Shown piece by piece: positions 17,663 through 25,691 of a stretch of DNA of 64,000 nucleotides. The stretch is taken from assembly GCA_964553795.1 (NCBI GenBank), contig CAZKMR010000003.1, positions 61,213 to 125,212 of the forward strand, written 5' to 3'. Each line of letters opens with the position of its first letter. Within the stretch, counting starts at the first letter, position 1. The translations under genes and the position numbers were made by a program. Origin of the DNA: JADLHS01 sp964553795. Its GTDB lineage: Bacteria > Verrucomicrobiota > Verrucomicrobiia > Limisphaerales > JADLHS01. The notes under the pieces are model-generated. The model was not told the origin of the DNA and did no database searches. It worked only from the letters and a program-made list of their open reading frames with translations.

Positions 17663-18721
17663 TCACTTCGAAGTTGCCGCCGGCGGCGGATTCGTGGCGG
17701 CTGAATTCAATCGGAGCAACCCGAGTCGATACGGCAGTTGCGAGTAGCTCGTTCTGACCGTGGCATCGTATCCTTGAAACAAGAGTTGCAGGTTGTTCAG
17801 ATCAATCGTCGGCGTTTCGTCGTAGCCGTCGCGAATCAATTCGCCGTGGCTGATGTCCCGCGTCCAAGGCGTCACGCCGGTCGCGAATTGCAGGTTGTTG
17901 ATTCCGGCGAATGGTTGCTCAAACGTCGTCGCCTCCGGCACCGCCTTCCACTCGCCGTCGAGCCGGTCGGAAATCCAGGCCCGATAATAGCGCGAGCCCG
18001 GACCGATGGCTTCAACCAAGGTCAAGTAAGCGTCCGCGCCCTTGATCTTGTAAGTCATGCTGCCCTCGAAAACTCCTTCCCGCGTGCCCGCAATTGCCAC
18101 CACCGGTTCGCTCATGCCGTTGGGAAAATCTTCGATCTTCGTCCGACCGCGATACATGAATCCGTTGTCGCCGGTGAAGAACAGGTAGGCGTGCGTGTCG
18201 TCACAAATGACCCAGTAATCCAACCAGAACTTGGAAACCTCGGGGGGATTGGTGGAGAAGAAATTCTGCGGCTTCGTCCAGGTTTCCGGCTTCGCGAGAT
18301 CGTCCGCCGTTGAATACTGCGGCTGCGGGGATTGATAAATCAGATACCACTTCTGGTGCGGGCGGAAGTAGAACACTTGGGGCGCGCAGTGATAGCCGCG
18401 CAGATTTGGATTTTGATCCAGATGATACGGCTGGGCGTTGGCCGCGTCCGCCCAATTGGTGAAGCTCAGGTAAACCATGCCCCACGCGCCATTGGTATTG
18501 GCCGTGGTCGCATAAATGTGCCAGCGATCGTTGTAGCGGACGATGGTCGGATCTTTCACCGACACAATGCCGCGTTCATCCGCAGGCGGCGTGATCACTG
18601 CACTGCCCGCCGTCCATTGCAGCGGCGCGTTCAAAGGTGGCGGGGGCGCGCCGGCGGCGGCCCAAAGGTCGCCTAGCAAAATACCACTCAGTAGCAGTAA
18701 AAAGGGGAATTGGGATTTCAT
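17663..18721 (-). CDS. GH62 alpha-L-arabinofuranosidase
   Basis: The protein is a five-bladed propeller of GH62 behind a signal peptide. All three key acids are visible. The general base Asp is in SVKDPTIVRY, the pKa-tuning Asp is in WLDYWVICDD and the general acid Glu is in GVFEGSMTYK. Other family marks are WHIYATTANTNGAWGMVYLSF and YHCAPQVFYFRPHQKWYLIYQ. The start at 18721 gives a compact signal peptide (MKSQFPFLLLLSGILLG); an ATG at 18742 adds seven residues. GH62 removes single L-arabinofuranose residues from arabinoxylan and arabinan. Here, beside GH74 and fucosidases, it may also act on arabinosylated xyloglucan, which is inference. It follows the esterase gene by 30 bases. Confidence 0.93.
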   Translation of the reverse strand: MKSQFPFLLLLSGILLGDLWAAAGAPPPPLNAPLQWTAGSAVITPPADERGIVSVKDPTIVRYNDRWHIYATTANTNGAWGMVYLSFTNWADAANAQPYHLDQNPNLRGYHCAPQVFYFRPHQKWYLIYQSPQPQYSTADDLAKPETWTKPQNFFSTNPPEVSKFWLDYWVICDDTHAYLFFTGDNGFMYRGRTKIEDFPNGMSEPVVAIAGTREGVFEGSMTYKIKGADAYLTLVEAIGPGSRYYRAWISDRLDGEWKAVPEATTFEQPFAGINNLQFATGVTPWTRDISHGELIRDGYDETPTIDLNNLQLLFQGYDATVRTSYSQLPYRLGLLRLNSAATNPPPAATSK

Positions 18722-18751
18722 GGCCGTGCCAGTTGGAGACATGCGCGATGA

Positions 18752-19678
18752 TCAGCGGAAGATTCGTTGCGCGAAGTGATAAAGGTTACTGCCCCAAGAC
18801 GCGCCGTCGTGACCGTGATCATCCACGTTCCAGAGATGCGGCACGTCCTGTTCCTTGAGATAACGATGGACGCGTTGCGAGATATTGATGAGGCCGTCTT
18901 TATTACCACAGGAAACGTAAAGCAACTTCAACTGCTTCCGCGCCGCGGCGGGATCAGGCACGAGTTCGGTGGATGCTTTCGTGTTGGGTGCGGACGAAAA
19001 TCCACCGACCCACGCAAACGTATCGAGATGGGCCAGCCCGAAATTGAGCGATTGTCCCCCGCCCATCGAAAGTCCGGCAATGGCGCGGTGCTCGCGATTC
19101 GTGCTGGCAGAATACTTCGCTTGAATTGCGGGAATCAAACAATCGAGCAAATCGCGCTCGAACTTCGCGAAACCGGCAGCGTTCTCCGGCGAGAAGGTTT
19201 TGTCCGGCGGTGGCACGCGGTCGTCGGCAAGCGCGCGACCGTTCGGCATCACGATGATCATCGGTGTCGCTTTTCCGTCCGCGATGAGATTGTCCACAAT
19301 CGCGTCGGCATGAATATAACCCGTCCATTCCCATTCGTTGCCGCCGATGCCGTGCAGCAGATAGAGCACAGGATATTTTTTGTCGGCGGAATAATTCGGC
19401 GGCAGATAAACCACCGCTTTCCGCTTCACGCCGGTGACAGTGGAATCGTATTCAAACACCTCGGTGCGTCCGGCCAATTTGCCGTCGCGCGGCTTGTCGA
19501 AGCCAGCGGGCGCATCGGGAAACGCGCGCACGTCATCCGCCGCAAGCGTGATCTGGCGACCGAAGTTGGCCCGCGCGCGTTCGGCCGAAACTTCCTCGGG
19601 CTTTTCCTGCGCGGTGGCGATGATCGCGGCCAGCAGCACAATGCCCGTCATGAGATAATGGCGGAATAGTATTTTCAT
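18752..19678 (-). CDS. Secreted CE1/enterochelin-esterase-like carbohydrate esterase
   Basis: A signal peptide (YLMTGIVLLAAIIATAQE) starts at the ATG at 19678; a start at 19762 would add 28 non-conserved residues. The alpha/beta hydrolase fold shows VYLPPNYSADKKYPVLYLLHGIGGNEWEW, the nucleophile elbow GLSMGGGQSLN with Ser, a likely acid in GNKDGL and a histidine in the final DDHGHDGASW. The family includes acetylxylan and feruloyl esterases. In this locus deacetylation of acetylated xyloglucan or xylan is the natural guess. It is the first gene after fucP, and a 25-base near-palindromic site lies about 100 bases upstream, so it may start a separate transcript of the glycosidase genes. Confidence 0.88.
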   Translation of the reverse strand: MKILFRHYLMTGIVLLAAIIATAQEKPEEVSAERARANFGRQITLAADDVRAFPDAPAGFDKPRDGKLAGRTEVFEYDSTVTGVKRKAVVYLPPNYSADKKYPVLYLLHGIGGNEWEWTGYIHADAIVDNLIADGKATPMIIVMPNGRALADDRVPPPDKTFSPENAAGFAKFERDLLDCLIPAIQAKYSASTNREHRAIAGLSMGGGQSLNFGLAHLDTFAWVGGFSSAPNTKASTELVPDPAAARKQLKLLYVSCGNKDGLINISQRVHRYLKEQDVPHLWNVDDHGHDGASWGSNLYHFAQRIFR

Positions 19679-19772
19679 TTTCGTGGCGCCAAGCGGTGGC
19701 GCCGGCTTGCCGAACGCGGCCTGGTCGAGAAATGTCTGTTTATCTCCCGTTAAGTATCGCAAGTTCGCAAAT

Positions 19773-19797
19773 CCAACCAGTCACTAGTTTCCATGAT
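19773..19797 (-). promoter_or_regulatory. Candidate operator upstream of the esterase-GH block
   Basis: The core AACCAGTCACTAGTT (19775-19789) is a near-perfect odd palindrome. The whole 25-base stretch recurs with two differences at 30172-30196 upstream of the GH5 gene. It overlaps the fucP stop codon and lies about 100 bases upstream of the esterase ATG. Two copies, both placed upstream of glycosidase transcription units, suggest a transcription-factor site. The regulator is unknown, and the AraC-family protein of this locus is one candidate. Confidence 0.4.
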
Positions 19798-21376
19798 GCT
19801 GATGGTTACGAATTCTGACCGCCACCGACTCCGGGACCTGGCTTAATTTCCCCCACGCCAGACCGTAAAGAGCCACCAGGCCAAAGCAGATCAACGGCAC
19901 AATGAACCCGGCCGACATGCCGTGGGCGTCTCCGATATGTCCCATGAACTTTGGCATAATCGCGCCGCCCATGATGGCCATGACGATAAAGGAGGAGGCT
20001 TTTTTGGCCCGCGCCCCGAGCCCGTGGATGCCGAGCGAAAAGATCGTGGGAAACATGATGGACATGAACAGATAGGTCAGGAATAACGCGGTGGCGGACC
20101 ACCAGCCGAGTTTCAAAAAGACCAACAGACTGCAAAGGCCCGCGAGTGTGGCGAAGGTAAAGAGCATCTTGTGCGGGCTGAATTTCTTCAACAACGCCGC
20201 TCCCAGCACGCGCCCGGCGAGAAAGCAGCCAAACGCGACCGATGCCAGATTGGACGCCCCTTTGTCGCTCAACCCGAGCAACCCGTTCGGATGAACTTCA
20301 AACCAGTTCGCAAACATCCCGCTTCGCCATGAATCCGGGACCGCCGGAATTTGCGAGGTCATGTAGTTGATGAAATAGGCAAAGATGCCGCACTGCGCCG
20401 CCACGTAGAAAAATTGCGCCAGCGTCGCCCCGGAGAAATGCGGGTGTGTCCAAATGCTGTGATTGGTGATTTTGCCGCGTTGCGTAACCACCAGCGCCGT
20501 TCCGATGACGATCAAAATCCCGGCGGCATAGAATAGCGCCTGATTGTCCGTCAAACCCAGCTTCGTTCCGACCCGCGGGATCGCGACGATGGCCGAGAAG
20601 ATCATGCCGATGGCCACCGCCAGCACAACCACATTGAGCCACAGCAATGTGAAGGCGACCGGTTTATGCGCGGCCGGGGCGTAGGCGATCGCGCGGTTGG
20701 GATCGTCAAGGTGAAACTCGTCCTGCCCGACGATGTCCGGCAGTTTGGCCTTGAGGAAAATGCCGGCCAGCACTAACACCACCACCGCCACGCCTGCATA
20801 CGGAATCCACAACGTTTCGGCGCCGGTGCTTTCACCCGCGGCATTTTGGGAGTAGAAAAACTGCGCGCCTGCGATCGGCCCCAGAATCCAGCCCACGCCG
20901 TTGCATGACTGGGCAATGTTGATGCGCGTGGCGGCAAATTGTTTCGGGCCGAGCACCGTCGTGTACGGATTGGCCACGGTTTCCAGAAACGTCAAACCGG
21001 ACGCGATGATGCAAACCCCGAGCAGAAACGCCGGAAACGTCGCGAGTTTCGTCGCGGGAATGAACCAGAACCCGCCCACTGCCACCATGAGCAATCCGGC
21101 CACGATACCGCCCTTGTAACCCAGCCGGCTCGCCAGCCAACTCGCAGGCATGGCCATTAAAAAATACCCGAGATAATGCGCAAATTGCACCCACGCCGAT
21201 TGCGCCAGCGTGAGGTGGAGTTCCTTTTGGAAATGTTTATCCATCACGTCAATCATGCCGTTGCAAAAGCCCCAGAGGAGAAACAACGAACTGACCAGCG
21301 CGAACTGGAAAAGCAAACTTTTCCCGTCGGCGGAAAGGAACAGGCCCGGTTTTGATTCGGTGGAGCGAACAGTCAT
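19784..21376 (-). CDS. fucP: FucP-family sugar:H+ symporter (L-fucose permease type)
   Basis: This is a major facilitator protein with twelve predicted membrane segments and the FucP/FGHS subfamily signature. The proton-linked Asp is at about residue 43 (LFLLWGFCNGMIDVMDKHFQ) and the Glu at about 132 in SGLTFLETVANPYTTVLG, equivalent to the functionally important D46 and E135 of Escherichia coli FucP. RINIAQSCNGVGWILGP is another subfamily stretch. It would import L-fucose and related sugars such as L-galactose across the inner membrane. At 530 residues it is longer than E. coli FucP, mainly from a loop after helix six. It follows the dehydrogenase gene by 18 bases in the same operon and links extracellular fucosidases to the oxidative cassette. 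Confidence 0.93.
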   Translation of the reverse strand: MTVRSTESKPGLFLSADGKSLLFQFALVSSLFLLWGFCNGMIDVMDKHFQKELHLTLAQSAWVQFAHYLGYFLMAMPASWLASRLGYKGGIVAGLLMVAVGGFWFIPATKLATFPAFLLGVCIIASGLTFLETVANPYTTVLGPKQFAATRINIAQSCNGVGWILGPIAGAQFFYSQNAAGESTGAETLWIPYAGVAVVVLVLAGIFLKAKLPDIVGQDEFHLDDPNRAIAYAPAAHKPVAFTLLWLNVVVLAVAIGMIFSAIVAIPRVGTKLGLTDNQALFYAAGILIVIGTALVVTQRGKITNHSIWTHPHFSGATLAQFFYVAAQCGIFAYFINYMTSQIPAVPDSWRSGMFANWFEVHPNGLLGLSDKGASNLASVAFGCFLAGRVLGAALLKKFSPHKMLFTFATLAGLCSLLVFLKLGWWSATALFLTYLFMSIMFPTIFSLGIHGLGARAKKASSFIVMAIMGGAIMPKFMGHIGDAHGMSAGFIVPLICFGLVALYGLAWGKLSQVPESVAVRIRNHQHHGN

Positions 21377-21394
21377 AGGTGGCGGTGGTTGAGT

Positions 21395-22414
21395 TTAGAC
21401 GGCGACGTGAATCTTCGTAATTCGGCTGGGAGCGGCGGCCCATTCGGCCAGCGCGGCTCCGGCTTCCGCAAATGTCACCCGGCGCGTGATCGTGGCATTC
21501 ACAGGGTAGCGACCCGATTCGAGCACTTTGATCACGTCGGCAAAATTCTGGCTCGTGGCATTGCGTGAGCCGTGAATGTCGAGTTCCTTCAGCACGAAGT
21601 ATTTCGTTTCGTAGTTCACCGGTTCTTTCGCATAACCGATGTAAACCACGCGTCCGGCGAAGCAAACTTCATCCACCGCCGCGCGAAACGTCGCCGGCAA
21701 ACCGACTGCCTCGATGACCACACCCGGGCCATCGCCATCGGTCAGCGCCTGCACCGCCTCGTGGAGATTCGTCGTTTGAGAATTGATGATCTCGGCGGCC
21801 CCGGCTTGTTTCGCGAGCGCGAGCTTCGCGTCATCCACGTCCACCGCGATCACCCGCGCGCCCCGCAACAACGCCGCGCCGCTGATGGCACCCAGGCCGA
21901 TCATCCCGCAGCCGAACACCAGCACCGTGTCGGTGTCGGCAACGCGTCCGCGTTCCACCGCGTGAAAACCGACACTCAACGGCTCGACTAACGCGTGTTC
22001 GGTCAGGGAAAGTTTGTCCGAGCGCACCAGTTTTTCCCATGGGACGGTAATGAAATCGGTGAACGCCCCGTCGCGTTGGACGCCGAGCGTCTGGTTGTTA
22101 CGGCAGGCGTTGACGCGACCGCTGCGACACGAAGAGCATTTGCCGCAAGTCGTGTAAGGCAACACGGTCGTTTCCATTCCCACGCGGAGATGATCCGGCA
22201 CGCCGGCGGTCACTTCGGCAATGACGCCAGCAATCTCGTGCCCGGGAATGCGTGGATACGTCACGAGCGGATTGAAGCCGCGGAATGTGTTGAGGTCCGT
22301 GCCGCAAAAGCCGAGCTGCTTCACCTGCAACAACACTTCGCCCGGCGCCGGAGCGGGCCTGGGACGTTCGACGTAGCGAGTTTCGCCGGGGGCAGTAATC
22401 ACGAGTGCGTTCAT
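21395..22414 (-). CDS. Zn-dependent medium-chain dehydrogenase, RspB/LgoD (L-galactonate 5-dehydrogenase)-like
   Basis: The medium-chain dehydrogenase fold shows catalytic zinc ligands in GFCGTD and GHEIAG, a structural zinc site with four cysteines (CGKCSSCRSGRVNAC) and a Rossmann motif VFGCGMIGLGA. The segment GSRNATSQNFADV, together with YPRIPGHE and GVQRDGAF, is what I associate with the RspB/YjjN (LgoD) branch, which oxidises L-galactonate at C5 to D-tagaturonate. That assignment is from memory, not an alignment. The ATG at 22414 overlaps the previous stop as ATGA, implying translational coupling. Placed after a lactonase and beside a tagaturonate-epimerase homologue, it probably oxidises an aldonate such as L-galactonate or L-fuconate. 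Confidence 0.85.
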   Translation of the reverse strand: MNALVITAPGETRYVERPRPAPAPGEVLLQVKQLGFCGTDLNTFRGFNPLVTYPRIPGHEIAGVIAEVTAGVPDHLRVGMETTVLPYTTCGKCSSCRSGRVNACRNNQTLGVQRDGAFTDFITVPWEKLVRSDKLSLTEHALVEPLSVGFHAVERGRVADTDTVLVFGCGMIGLGAISGAALLRGARVIAVDVDDAKLALAKQAGAAEIINSQTTNLHEAVQALTDGDGPGVVIEAVGLPATFRAAVDEVCFAGRVVYIGYAKEPVNYETKYFVLKELDIHGSRNATSQNFADVIKVLESGRYPVNATITRRVTFAEAGAALAEWAAAPSRITKIHVAV

Positions 22415-23238
22415 AACCGATAGGCTTCCATTGCCGTGCCGCGCAGAATGCGACTCTGTTCCGAGGCCGAAAGATTGTTGATCCAACCCGAAACCAGTTG
22501 CTGCCACCGCGCGTAACTACACGCGACCAGACAAACGGGCCAGTCCGAACCAAACATTAATCGCTGCGGCCCGAACGCTTCCAGTGCGGCGTCAAAATAG
22601 CGTTGCAATTGTGGCTCGGTCCACTGCGCGAAATCGGCTTCCGTCACCAGGCCGGAGGCTTTGCAATAGACATTGGGACGTTGTGCGAGTTCGCGCAAAT
22701 GACGATGCCAAGGCTCGAACAGATCGTCCTTGATGCGCGGTTTGGCGAGGTGATCCAGCACGAAGAGCTGATTGGGATGCGCGTCCACAAACTGAATCGT
22801 CTGCGGCAGGTGGTGCGCAAAAATCAGGATGTCGTAGGCGAGATTGAAGCGCTTGAGTTCGCGCATGCCACGATTGAAATCGGCACGCAGAATAAAATTC
22901 TCATCCGGCTCGCCCTGCACCACGTGGCGGACTGATTTTAGTTTCGGCTGCGCGGCGAATTTCTCCAACTGCGCCCCGACGTCACGCGAGACCAGTTCCA
23001 CCCACCCCACCACGCCTTTGATAAAATCGTTTTGCGCTGCGAGGTCCAACAACCATTGAGTTTCAATCAGATTCTGGCGCGCCTGAACGGACACCACCCC
23101 CGTCACGCCGGCGGCCGCGATTTCCGCGGCGAGATGTTCCGGGAGAAAATCCCGCCGGATACTCCGCATGGCATCGTCGATCCAATCGTATTCAACGGGG
23201 TCGTAGCACCAGAAATGATGATGCGCGTCAATTTTCAT
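22411..23238 (-). CDS. Amidohydrolase-superfamily aldonolactonase (L-fuconolactonase type)
   Basis: The N-terminal metal-binding motif IDAHHHFWCYDPVEYDWI and the C-terminal MFGSDWPVC with its catalytic Asp place this in the amidohydrolase-2 family that includes L-fucono-1,5-lactonase. RHVVQGEPDENFILR and VLDHLAKPRI are further family stretches. It would hydrolyse the 1,5- or 1,4-lactone made by the upstream sugar dehydrogenase to the open aldonate in the cytoplasm. No signal peptide is present. The ATG at 23238 overlaps the stop of the epimerase gene as ATGA, and its own stop overlaps the dehydrogenase start the same way. This makes a tightly coupled three-gene unit. A longer reading from 23313 has no support. 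Confidence 0.9.
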   Translation of the reverse strand: MKIDAHHHFWCYDPVEYDWIDDAMRSIRRDFLPEHLAAEIAAAGVTGVVSVQARQNLIETQWLLDLAAQNDFIKGVVGWVELVSRDVGAQLEKFAAQPKLKSVRHVVQGEPDENFILRADFNRGMRELKRFNLAYDILIFAHHLPQTIQFVDAHPNQLFVLDHLAKPRIKDDLFEPWHRHLRELAQRPNVYCKASGLVTEADFAQWTEPQLQRYFDAALEAFGPQRLMFGSDWPVCLVACSYARWQQLVSGWINNLSASEQSRILRGTAMEAYRL

Positions 23239-24497
23239 TTGGCGAGAAACAGGGGCTTGATATGGCGCTCGAAGAGATTGGTGGTGACATTGCGCGACAC
23301 GGAGCTTTCGCATTCCGCGAGCCGCTTCAAATAACGCGCGCCCATTTTCGCCGCGACCTTGAATCCGACGTGCAGTAATTGGCGCAGGTTCGGATTGAAG
23401 AGCGGATCTGATTGGTTGTGGCGCAGCGCGCGAACGAATTGCTCGCTCGTCCAGCCGTTGACTTCCGCCGCCGGCGGCAGTTTCGCGCGGTTGATGTCAA
23501 TCACCGTCGCGTACGGCGCGCACAATTCATCAATATGCGCCAGCGCTTCGGCGTAAATCTCCTTCGCCAAGACCAGTCCCGCGCCGCCGTGTTCCGCCAG
23601 CCCGATGACTTCTTCGAGCCAGGTCGTGCCGGCGGTTTTCACATGCACGCCGCAGCCGTGTTTCTGTAACGCGCGCTTGATGGCCGGATAAATCGAGAAC
23701 TTGTCGCTGCCTGAATGCACGCTGAGCTTAAGCGTGTCCGGCAGGCCATAGCGTTTGATTGCATGGGCGATGACGCAAAGGTCGTCGTTGAATTCCTGTT
23801 CGAACTGCGTCGCGTCGCCGACGTAGTCCACGCCTTTGTTGAAGCGGCCCGTGAATTTCGGCGCGATGGTCTGGATCGGAATCTTCTCATCCGCAATGGC
23901 CGCGAGAATGATCAACAATTCCGGCGGCGTTTGCGGCGCATCGGTTTCATCCATCGAAACCTCGGTAATGAAGGGCGCGCCGTTTTTTCCGGTGACCAGG
24001 TATTGATACACCTTGCCGGCTTCCTGCGCGGCGAGCAGATATTTGCCCGCAATGCGCTCGACCTCCGCACGCGCGATGTCAAACGGGCGGCCGATGCCTG
24101 CGATCGAGATTTTGCCCACGAGTTCGGGATGCCGGTCCACAAACGCCGTTACCGCGCGGGCGGTCGCGGGTTTGCCGATGTAATCCGCTACGTCAATCGT
24201 GAAGAAATCCGAGACGGCCATAAAGCGATCCACCGTTTTCAGTCCGATGTGATCGGCATCCACGTAAAAAGGTTTCTTCCAACCGGCGGCCCGCACCGCG
24301 GCTTCAGCGGCCGCGCGCACGCTGGTTGGCTCCGAGCCGATGATGTTGTGCTCGCGATTGGATTTGTTCCAGGTAGGACAAATCTCCACGCCCTGCTGCG
24401 CCGCGAGGATGCAGGCCTGGAGTTGCGCGGCGGCTTGATGCGCGAAACGGTCGCCCACGCCCAAGGTGTATTTACTGATGCGGAGAAAGTTGGTCAT
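23235..24497 (-). CDS. uxaE: UxaE-family (tagaturonate epimerase-like) protein
   Basis: This is a cytoplasmic protein of the UxaE family, named for D-tagaturonate 3-epimerase activity that joins galacturonate breakdown to fructuronate. Supporting stretches are GVEICPTWNKSNREHNIIGSEP, FYVDADHIGLKTVDRF, FITEVSMDETDAPQTP, PKFTGRFNKGVDYVGD and KLSVHSGSDKFSIYP. The last two contain His, Asp and Glu residues likely to bind the metal. In this operon it stands between an aldose dehydrogenase and a lactonase, not in a galacturonate locus, so the natural substrate may be the 5-keto product of an L-galactonate- or L-fuconate-type acid. Family membership is well supported; the substrate is inference. Confidence 0.85.
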   Translation of the reverse strand: MTNFLRISKYTLGVGDRFAHQAAAQLQACILAAQQGVEICPTWNKSNREHNIIGSEPTSVRAAAEAAVRAAGWKKPFYVDADHIGLKTVDRFMAVSDFFTIDVADYIGKPATARAVTAFVDRHPELVGKISIAGIGRPFDIARAEVERIAGKYLLAAQEAGKVYQYLVTGKNGAPFITEVSMDETDAPQTPPELLIILAAIADEKIPIQTIAPKFTGRFNKGVDYVGDATQFEQEFNDDLCVIAHAIKRYGLPDTLKLSVHSGSDKFSIYPAIKRALQKHGCGVHVKTAGTTWLEEVIGLAEHGGAGLVLAKEIYAEALAHIDELCAPYATVIDINRAKLPPAAEVNGWTSEQFVRALRHNQSDPLFNPNLRQLLHVGFKVAAKMGARYLKRLAECESSVSRNVTTNLFERHIKPLFLAK

Positions 24498-24512
24498 AGC
24501 GGTTTTGGTTGA

Positions 24513-25577
24513 TCAAATTCCGATGGGATAATCTGGGGCGATCAGGCGGGCGGCCTTCAACGCCCGCCACAAGGCGGCGGGAATTTCATTGGTGGCGCTG
24601 GCAATGTTCTGGCGAATGCGGTCGGGGCGACCGGTATTCAGCGCCACAGCCACGATGCCCGGCAACGCGAGCCCGAATTGCACACAAACGTCCGCCGGGT
24701 TGACCGCGAACTTCCGGCACAGAGCGAGGAATTTCTCGCGCCACGCAAACAATGGCGCGTCCGTGGCCGGATCGGGTTTGCGATAATCAAACCACGGCCC
24801 GCCCGTGAGAAAACCGGCGTTGAACACCGCCGAGTTGATCAGGCCCACGCCGCGCGCATGGAGTTGCGCGATGAATTTCACCAGCTCCGGCGGATGCGAA
24901 TAAACCGTGAGGCTGCACGCGAACATGACCCAATCGAGCGCGACGTGTTCGGAGATTTCCCGAATCACGCCCCAGTCTTTCGCGCCGATGCCGACGGCTT
25001 TCACCTTGCCGGCACGCTTCAACTCAAACAGCGCGCGATACGCGCCCAGCACGTCGGCAAAACGGCGGGATTGATCGGCGGGATCTTTGGCCGCAGCCAT
25101 GAATTCATCCGGGTCGTGGAGAGAAACCAGCCCGGTGTTGTAGCGCGCGCCCAGCAAGGCAACGCCCTGCTCGTAGCACTCGAGAATGCCGTCGCAACTG
25201 ATGCGCGATTCGGCATCATGCTGGATGCCCGCCCAAACGCCGCGTTCGAACGTGGGCTCGGGGCCGCGTAAGGGCACGCGATACCAGCCGAGTTTATTAC
25301 TGATCAAGACGCGCTCCGCTGGCACGTTGAGTTGCCGCAGGGAATTGCCGATCACTTCCAGGGCCAATCCCGCGCCGTACTTGCCGGCGGAATCCAGGAC
25401 CACCGGCGCCGGCGAGTGCTGCACGATTTCCCGGACGATCGCGAGTTTCGTTTCAGCGGGCACGACCTCATAGAGATTTCCCAGACAGCTCGTGCCAAAA
25501 ATGACGGGCGGCACCACCAGTCCCGTGCGACCGAGTGGTCGGCGGGATTGCGCCGGAATAGAGGTTAAGAGCGCCAT
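24513..25577 (-). CDS. Aldo/keto reductase, L-fucose/L-galactose 1-dehydrogenase type
   Basis: This is an aldo/keto reductase barrel of the D-threo-aldose 1-dehydrogenase group. The start RPLGRTGLVVPPVIFGTSCLGN is typical. The catalytic tetrad is visible as Asp62 and Tyr67 (LDSAGKYGAG), Lys95 (SNKLGWY) and His154 (SLHDPDEF). Enzymes of this group oxidise L-fucose or L-galactose with NAD(P) to the lactone. It is the first gene of the minus-strand operon, 114 bases from the divergent AraC-family regulator and 15 bases before the UxaE gene, as expected for the entry step of a non-phosphorylating pathway. Preference between L-fucose and L-galactose cannot be decided from sequence. Confidence 0.9.
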   Translation of the reverse strand: MALLTSIPAQSRRPLGRTGLVVPPVIFGTSCLGNLYEVVPAETKLAIVREIVQHSPAPVVLDSAGKYGAGLALEVIGNSLRQLNVPAERVLISNKLGWYRVPLRGPEPTFERGVWAGIQHDAESRISCDGILECYEQGVALLGARYNTGLVSLHDPDEFMAAAKDPADQSRRFADVLGAYRALFELKRAGKVKAVGIGAKDWGVIREISEHVALDWVMFACSLTVYSHPPELVKFIAQLHARGVGLINSAVFNAGFLTGGPWFDYRKPDPATDAPLFAWREKFLALCRKFAVNPADVCVQFGLALPGIVAVALNTGRPDRIRQNIASATNEIPAALWRALKAARLIAPDYPIGI

Positions 25578-25691
25578 GCGAACCTGACTAAAAACGACTT
25601 TGGAAATCTATTTCGGCAAAACGTACACTTGGCAGGTGGCGCAGAGAATGGCGATACTTGGCCTGCACATGGATATTCTTGACCGCAAAGC
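25578..25691. promoter_or_regulatory. Divergent promoter region between sugar operon and araC-type regulator
   Basis: This 114-base spacer must hold the promoters of both the dehydrogenase-led operon and the regulator gene. It contains a direct repeat, A(C/T)ACTTGGC, at 25625-25633 and 25654-25662, 29 bases apart. Direct repeats are typical of AraC-family operators. An eight-codon frame (25669-25695) ends as ATGA over the regulator start. I could not identify convincing -10 or -35 boxes. Confidence 0.4.

Noticed and set aside
23235..24497. Reading the UxaE-family gene as part of a galacturonate pathway
   Set aside because: No uronate isomerase, pectin lyase or uronate transporter is nearby; the neighbours act on neutral aldoses and aldonolactones.
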